Shown here piece by piece: positions 31,603 to 36,496 of a stretch of 36,496 nucleotides of DNA. Below the pieces are notes generated by a model. It searched no databases, was not told the origin of the DNA, and saw nothing but the letters and a program-made list of their open reading frames with translations. The translations under genes were made by a program, and so were the position numbers. Origin of the DNA: UBA4660 sp034408895 (lineage in GTDB: Bacteria > Bacteroidota > Bacteroidia > Flavobacteriales_D > Sanyastnellaceae); contig JAWXCI010000087.1 of the NCBI GenBank assembly GCA_034408895.1, forward strand, positions 1-36,496. The letters run 5' to 3'. Each line of letters opens with the position of its first letter. Positions within the stretch are counted from its first letter, which is position 1.

Positions 31603-32914
31603 CGAACACGAAATAGATAAGGTGTTCCGCAAACGATTGCGCGATGCGGAGGACACCCCGCCCCTGCATTTGTGGGAAGGTGTGAGGCTGGCCACCAGGC
31701 GCAGGCGATTTCCTTTTGTCTGGTTCTTTGCCTTACTGCTGTTGGCAGGTGCAGGCGCATCGGCATTGTTGATGTTTAATAGTGAGAGCGATAATTCCGT
31801 TACTCAAAAAGCAGTGATCGCATCCTCTCAACAATTTTTCATAGGCGGAACTGAGAGCAATTCTTCCAGTGAGATCAGCTTTGCGGATTCATCCAATATG
31901 GATAATGAAGAAGAGAAGAACCAAACCATAGAATTGAATTCTTCGGTAGTCAGAAAAACCAACTCGGGAAAATCTGAATTGCAGAAACGCACACAAGTTG
32001 GCAACAGCATTCCGGAAAGGAAAAATCAACTGGGTGCGAATTCAATTTCTGAAGAATCTATCTCACTCATCATGTTTCGCAGATATGCAGGGAAGCTGGG
32101 GAAAAAATTCAAAGGAGGAGGATTGGCCCATCCCGATTTCGGTGTACAAAAAGAAGAGTATTATCGTGGCAAGGCATTCACCTTTTCGTTGTCACCTTAT
32201 GTTTCTCTTGGCAAAGTGGAAAGAAAATTTTCAAATGACAGCAATCAGGCTCAGCAAAAAGATTTTCTGGCGCGTACGACCACAAAACTCTCAAAACAGG
32301 TCGGGATTGCTTTCGGCATGCACCATCGCTCAAACATTTACGCGCAGGCAGGATTTGAGTATTCAGACTTTAAAGAAGAACACCGTTGGAATTTCGAATC
32401 TCAAACTTACCTTTTCGTGTTTGATTCAGTGGGCACAGCATACGACTCAACTATCGAACAAGTAATAACAGTTTACGATTCCGTTTTTGTTCCTGTACCG
32501 GCAATCAAGAGGGCAACTGTTTACAATCGTTTCAAGACGTGGAGCATTCCGTTAACTCTCGGTTGGTCTCCTGAACTTTTTCCGGGTTTCCGTTTAGGAC
32601 TTCAAGGTGGAGTTGTTTTTAACCTTAATAAATATTTTGGTGGTTTAGTTGCCACAGGTACTTCCGATAGTTCGAATGATCTGAGCAGCCTGGCACCAGA
32701 TAGTGCCGCATTGCACAAGCTCGAAGATTTCTACCACCATTGGCTCATAGACATTCACGTTGCTATCAACCCTGAGTTTGAATTACGTGAAAATTTCAGC
32801 ATTTACCTTATTGCGCAAAGGCGATGGGCTATGGAGGATGCAACCATTGATTCTGACATTCCTCATCGCTTCCGCCAAACTTATTTTGGTATGGGTGTTC
32901 GCTTGCGGTTGTAA
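31586..32914 (+). CDS. Anti-sigma-like membrane-anchored protein with C-terminal beta-barrel-like domain
   Basis: A 442-residue protein. Residues 1-40 are cytoplasmic and charged (EIDKVFRKRLRDAEDTPPLH, then LWEGVRLATRRRR), resembling the N-terminus of Bacteroidota anti-sigma-like proteins. Residues 43-64 form one transmembrane helix (FVWFFALLLLAGAGASALLM). A Ser/Asn/Gln-rich linker of about 130 residues follows. The last 250 residues look like an outer-membrane beta-barrel (FTFSLSPYVSLGKVERKF, then VGIAFGMHHRSNIYAQAGFE, WSIPLTLGWSPELFPGFRLG and YFGMGVRLRL). It overlaps the sigma factor gene by 17 bases, so it is probably its partner and may sequester it. The inner-membrane anchor combined with a barrel is topologically odd. 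A bidirectional terminator follows. Confidence 0.85.
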   Translation: MLIRYDEHEIDKVFRKRLRDAEDTPPLHLWEGVRLATRRRRFPFVWFFALLLLAGAGASALLMFNSESDNSVTQKAVIASSQQFFIGGTESNSSSEISFADSSNMDNEEEKNQTIELNSSVVRKTNSGKSELQKRTQVGNSIPERKNQLGANSISEESISLIMFRRYAGKLGKKFKGGGLAHPDFGVQKEEYYRGKAFTFSLSPYVSLGKVERKFSNDSNQAQQKDFLARTTTKLSKQVGIAFGMHHRSNIYAQAGFEYSDFKEEHRWNFESQTYLFVFDSVGTAYDSTIEQVITVYDSVFVPVPAIKRATVYNRFKTWSIPLTLGWSPELFPGFRLGLQGGVVFNLNKYFGGLVATGTSDSSNDLSSLAPDSAALHKLEDFYHHWLIDIHVAINPEFELRENFSIYLIAQRRWAMEDATIDSDIPHRFRQTYFGMGVRLRL

Positions 32915-32916
32915 TT

Positions 32917-32948
32917 AAAACGGCTGCTCATTGCTGAACAGCCGTTTT
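32917..32948. terminator. Bidirectional hairpin terminator between convergent genes
   Basis: AAAACGGCTG (32917-32926) pairs with CAGCCGTTTT (32939-32948), with additional pairing inside the loop. A/T tracts on both sides allow termination of the plus-strand barrel gene and of the minus-strand lipoprotein gene. Confidence 0.85.
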
Positions 32949-33023
32949 CATTTTCACCAGTTTGCAGAACTGAATAGTTTTCTGCAACAACCTATGCCTG
33001 ATATTTTTTTTTAGAGATGCCCG

Positions 33024-33845
33024 TTAGTTAATGTGGATGATGTGGGTCTCACCATCGGGCGAAGTCACAACCGCAATATCATCACAAGTTCCGTTTCCGA
33101 AATCAATCGTGGCTATGCCTTGCGGCACATTCACTTCAATGACACCGGAAATAATGTGTCCACAAATTCTGTCCATTATCAGTGGTTCGATGATGGTGCG
33201 TGTCACCACAGTTCCATCGGGTCGTGTCACACTTCCACTCCCGGTAATTTCAAAAATGTTGTCGCCACATTCAGGGGTGACATAACCGCTTAACCATGTC
33301 ACCACATGGTTGAAATCCCGCTGGATGGTTTCACCATCGTACGTGATGTTCACACCAACGGTGCGCGAGAACACAGGGTTGCCAGCATCATTCGTCCCGG
33401 TGTTTGTACAAGTGCGTGAGCCGGAAACTTCCACCTCGTTCACCACGAAATCCTGGAAAGTAACCACGCGCACAGCTCCTTGGTTTATCATATCGTCACT
33501 GAGGTTAATAATGATCTGGCCGCTCTTTGTCACACCGTTGCTGTTAGTGCAGCCGTCACCATAATCAATAGTAATAGTCTTGGGAAACTCTTCGCTGCTA
33601 ACTGTTACCACCACACATTCGGCAAGCAGATTTTGCCAGTTGCAGTTTTCTCCGCCACCTCCCTGCATACTCTTTAGTGATACTGCATCTTCGTCAGCGC
33701 TCACCGTTTTTTCCACGAAGGATGAAACGCTTTCGTTCGTCATGTTCGAAGCATCGAACAGGTTTTCTTTGTCTTTTCGGCAAGATGCAAGTGCTCCGGC
33801 CAACAGCGCCATCAGCGCTACATAAAAAAATGATTTGTTTTTCAT
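33024..33845 (-). CDS. Uncharacterised Bacteroidota lipoprotein with repeated TIDxGxG motif
   Basis: A 273-residue lipoprotein from the ATG at 33845 (MKNKSFFYVALMALLAGAL, lipobox ASC, Cys22); an ATG at 33923 would add 26 residues of spacer. The mature part begins with an acidic linker and then a beta-rich region in which a short unit recurs: TITIDYGDGCTNSNG, GSGSVTRPDGTVVTRTI, and ATIDFGNGTCDDIAV near the end. Several Cys are spaced as possible disulfides. I recall similar lipoproteins in many Bacteroidota, without known function. It should sit in the outer membrane or periplasm. It is convergent with the barrel gene and divergent from the HYR-protein gene. Confidence 0.85.
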   Translation of the reverse strand: MKNKSFFYVALMALLAGALASCRKDKENLFDASNMTNESVSSFVEKTVSADEDAVSLKSMQGGGGENCNWQNLLAECVVVTVSSEEFPKTITIDYGDGCTNSNGVTKSGQIIINLSDDMINQGAVRVVTFQDFVVNEVEVSGSRTCTNTGTNDAGNPVFSRTVGVNITYDGETIQRDFNHVVTWLSGYVTPECGDNIFEITGSGSVTRPDGTVVTRTIIEPLIMDRICGHIISGVIEVNVPQGIATIDFGNGTCDDIAVVTSPDGETHIIHIN

Positions 33846-34084
33846 ATTGATTTTGTTTTTAAAATTCAGTGTTGAGAGGCGATGACTCATCAGTTGGTTT
33901 AACGATGGCAAAAATTTACCCATTATCCTTTAAGAGAAACAATAATGTTTGTTCACGACCAACCTTGTAAAACATTTTTCACTTTTACTTCTACGCAAGT
34001 CGCATTGTTCCTTTACTTTGGTGGGTGAAATTTCAGGGTTCACCTTGACAAAAAACAATTCTATCTAAACAAAACTAATTACAA

Positions 34085-36496
34085 ATGGGAACTAACTTCT
34101 CCTTTTCTACATCTTCATCTTTCGTTAAAAATGCACTGCAACACTTCTTGCTCATGTCGATTTTTTGCGTCATCGGGCGCGTTGCCATCAGCCAGTGTCA
34201 AATTAATTGCCCACCTGATGCAACAGCAAATTGTGGACAAACATCGCCAGAGTTTACTGGCTATGCATCTCTATTTCCATGTTCAGGCTCCGGAATGTAT
34301 TCCGATGAAATTACTTACGAAGGCGAGTGCATGTACATCATTCTGCGCACCTGGACATCCAACGGATTGACTCCATGTGTACAAACCATCACCGTGACGG
34401 ACAACGACTACCCGGTGTTTGCAAATGACCCTGCTGATCTCACTATTTCCTGCGAAGATCCGCTTCCTCCCATGCTGGAATGCCTAGCCACCGATGGCTG
34501 TGATGAGGATCTTGAATACGATTCATTTACTGGAGGCACTATTGGAACGGATGAAACATGCATCCTCACCACCGCTTATGGACCTGGCCCCGACTGGGCA
34601 GTATGGATTCCACAGATCGGTGCGGGCAACAACTGGATTTTAATAGATCAAGGAAACTTTGTGGCCTACTCCGATGGCACAGCGCACATCTGGGGAACCA
34701 TCATCAATACCCAAAATGCAAACCAGGGATTTGTAATGGACATCTGGCTGGAGAACGGCATGAACTGGGAAGAATGGTCAGCCTTAGGCCGCTCATACAA
34801 AGACGATCTTAATCTTGGTGCCGAGCTTCATGAAACATGGATGTATTACGAAGTGGCGAATGGATTTTCAACATTAACCGGCATAGGCGAATTTGAGGGC
34901 GACCAGCTCCAGATTTATCATTTCCCGTTAGATTATTACTACGGATTTCAATGCGGTGAAGCGGCCAATCAAAAAAATGCGAACAATGGTTTGAGCGGTT
35001 GGTTTGCATATAGCGGTTGGCTCAATGGCGAGTGGGTGTATGGCTCAGGCGACATCAACACAGATAAAGATTGTGAAGACACCAACGGCTGCGCAAATGC
35101 AGATGTCACTTACATCTGGAGCGCAACGGATGATTGCGGACATACCTCTTACAATGTCCAGAATATTGACGTTGTGGATGATGTACCTCCTGTGGTTACC
35201 CAACTGGAAAGCCCTATAGAATTGCCGTGTGATGATTATGCAGGAGTTTTTATCGAAGCCACCGACAATTGCTCCACCATCACCATCACGTATGTGGACG
35301 AAGTGCTCGTACCAGGATGCTTGGGATCCATTCTTCGCACTTACACCATAACCGATGCCTGTGGCAATTTCATTACGGCAGAACAGATCATCAACTTTCC
35401 TGATGATAACGGACCTTTTTTCATAAATTTTCCGGTAGACGTCACTGTAGAATGTGATGCCGTTCCCGATGCGCCTCCCATTCCTGTTACGTTTGATGGA
35501 GCGTGTGAAAATCCGCTACTGGCGATTACCGAAGAAATTATTTCAGGTGACTGCACTGGCGAATACATCATCCTCCGCACTTACACTTTGTCGGATGATT
35601 GTGAAAATACGGTAGTGCAGACCTGGACAATTACCGTGGTGGACACCATGCCTCCTCAGCTTTACAACATTCCGCAAGGCATCACATTAAATTGTGGTGA
35701 TGATGTTCCCGATGCGCTTGTTTTTGCTCTGGACAATTGCGACCCGGCTCCTGTGGTGGGAGTAGCTGCCTCAACCCAACCAATGGATTGCGGATACATT
35801 TTTATCCGCACCTGGACCGCAACGGATGATTGTGGAAACTATACCGAACAAACGGAAGAAATAGTGGTGAGCGATGCAATTCCTCCTGTTTTCACATTCG
35901 TGCCTATGGACATTACCATTCCATGCCATTACCCTCAACCACTGGAACTTGCCACCGCCACTGATGAGTGTTCTTCAGTAAATGTGTTGTACAACGATGA
36001 ATTTTTTGCAAATGATTGTGCCGGTGGTTACATACGGCATTATGTTGCAATTGATGGCTGCGGAAATTCTACCGAGGCACAACAGGTAATCACCTACACC
36101 GATGATGTTGCTCCAGCGTTTATCACCTTCCCGCAAGACGTGGCTGCGGATTGCGAAAACCTGCCCGATATCAACGATCTGTTGGTGCAGGTGGAAGACA
36201 ATTGCAACGATTGGGATCTTTTCCAAACCATAGAATATGAAAATGGCAATTGTCAGCAGAGCTACACCATACTGGTTACGTGGACTGTCGAGGACAATTG
36301 CGGAAACTCCACTTCACAAACCTGGACCATTGATGTGACGGATACTACCGCACCTGTTATCTACGGAGTTCCTCTCGATGGAAGCATAAATTGCAATGAC
36401 CCTGTGCCCGATGCACAACCTTTTGCGCTGGATGATTGTTCCGAAAATGTATTGATTAGTCTTACCGCTGCAACTGTTCAGATGGAATGTGGTTAC
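34085..36496 (+). CDS. Secreted HYR-like repeat surface protein, 3' end off window
   Basis: Open for 804 codons from the ATG at 34085 to the right edge; the C-terminus is missing. An N-terminal signal anchor is seen (FLLMSIFCVIGRVAISQ), followed by a Cys-rich start (CQINCPPDATANCG). One HYR-like repeat precedes an inserted domain at residues about 169-325 (GPDWAVWIPQIGAGNNW, NGMNWEEWS, SYKDDLNL, GFQCGEAAN, GLSGWFAYSG) shared with the protein at 1-1605. At least six repeats of 80-90 residues follow with the cadence DDCGN, a VVD..PP step, VP/FP, a Cys and a D.C block. These are typical of giant T9SS-exported adhesins. A sorting domain is expected beyond the window. No enzyme motif was seen. Confidence 0.88.
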   Translation, partial: MGTNFSFSTSSSFVKNALQHFLLMSIFCVIGRVAISQCQINCPPDATANCGQTSPEFTGYASLFPCSGSGMYSDEITYEGECMYIILRTWTSNGLTPCVQTITVTDNDYPVFANDPADLTISCEDPLPPMLECLATDGCDEDLEYDSFTGGTIGTDETCILTTAYGPGPDWAVWIPQIGAGNNWILIDQGNFVAYSDGTAHIWGTIINTQNANQGFVMDIWLENGMNWEEWSALGRSYKDDLNLGAELHETWMYYEVANGFSTLTGIGEFEGDQLQIYHFPLDYYYGFQCGEAANQKNANNGLSGWFAYSGWLNGEWVYGSGDINTDKDCEDTNGCANADVTYIWSATDDCGHTSYNVQNIDVVDDVPPVVTQLESPIELPCDDYAGVFIEATDNCSTITITYVDEVLVPGCLGSILRTYTITDACGNFITAEQIINFPDDNGPFFINFPVDVTVECDAVPDAPPIPVTFDGACENPLLAITEEIISGDCTGEYIILRTYTLSDDCENTVVQTWTITVVDTMPPQLYNIPQGITLNCGDDVPDALVFALDNCDPAPVVGVAASTQPMDCGYIFIRTWTATDDCGNYTEQTEEIVVSDAIPPVFTFVPMDITIPCHYPQPLELATATDECSSVNVLYNDEFFANDCAGGYIRHYVAIDGCGNSTEAQQVITYTDDVAPAFITFPQDVAADCENLPDINDLLVQVEDNCNDWDLFQTIEYENGNCQQSYTILVTWTVEDNCGNSTSQTWTIDVTDTTAPVIYGVPLDGSINCNDPVPDAQPFALDDCSENVLISLTAATVQMECGY

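Overview
The window comes from a member of the Bacteroidota, probably a gliding or surface-colonising lineage near Flavobacteriales or Chitinophagales. The evidence is large secreted proteins ending in the gliding-motility/type IX secretion (T9SS) C-terminal domain, SprB, PKD and HYR-like repeats, a TonB-dependent receptor of the OMP_b-brl_3 type, a long-form NusB beside leucine dehydrogenase, short AraC-type regulators typical of the phylum, the near absence of Shine-Dalgarno sequences, and a candidate TTTG/TAnnTTTG-type promoter in front of rnpB. No tRNA, 16S/23S rRNA, CRISPR array, transposase or phage gene was seen. The content is mostly chromosomal housekeeping mixed with fast-evolving surface proteins.

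Layout. Bases 1-1605 (minus) hold the N-terminal part of an HYR-like secreted protein that runs off the left edge. After a gene-poor stretch, 2.3-7.0 kb (all minus) carries small envelope and regulatory genes: a PepSY-like periplasmic protein, a porin-like beta-barrel, a degenerate cupin, a small membrane protein and two paralogous AraC-type regulators, with hairpin terminators behind most of them. A TonB-dependent receptor (7.3-9.8 kb, plus) follows. Next come moaE, moaD and a TauE/SafE permease (minus; moaD overlaps the permease stop by TTGA), a pirin (plus), and a persulfide-dioxygenase-like MBL/double-rhodanese protein plus a CCA-adding enzyme (minus). RNase P RNA (rnpB, plus, about 15.43-15.83 kb) runs tail to tail, with essentially no gap, into a PKD-repeat T9SS protein (minus).

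The second half has leucine dehydrogenase and nusB (plus), an MFS transporter and an MtfA-like zinc peptidase (minus). A rearranged patch follows: a 176-bp copy of the mtfA 5' end is found again 3.6 kb away, and a 5'-truncated surE lies directly against it. Between the two copies is a DUF7948/SprB-repeat surface protein whose T9SS sorting domain is split off by a one-base frameshift. Then come a YdjM-like membrane hydrolase, a TPR protein, cystathionine beta-synthase, an LPP20-like lipoprotein, an ECF sigma factor translationally coupled to an inner-membrane-anchor/beta-barrel hybrid protein, a lipoprotein, and a second HYR-like secreted protein running off the right edge.

The two HYR-like proteins at the window ends share an inserted domain of about 150 residues (core motifs NGMNW..WS, SYKDD.NL and GFQ.GEAAN). 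I regard this as the best candidate for something undescribed. Other points worth following are the frameshifted T9SS protein, the mtfA/surE rearrangement, the sigma factor/hybrid barrel pair, and several families of intergenic palindromes and word-like degenerate repeats.
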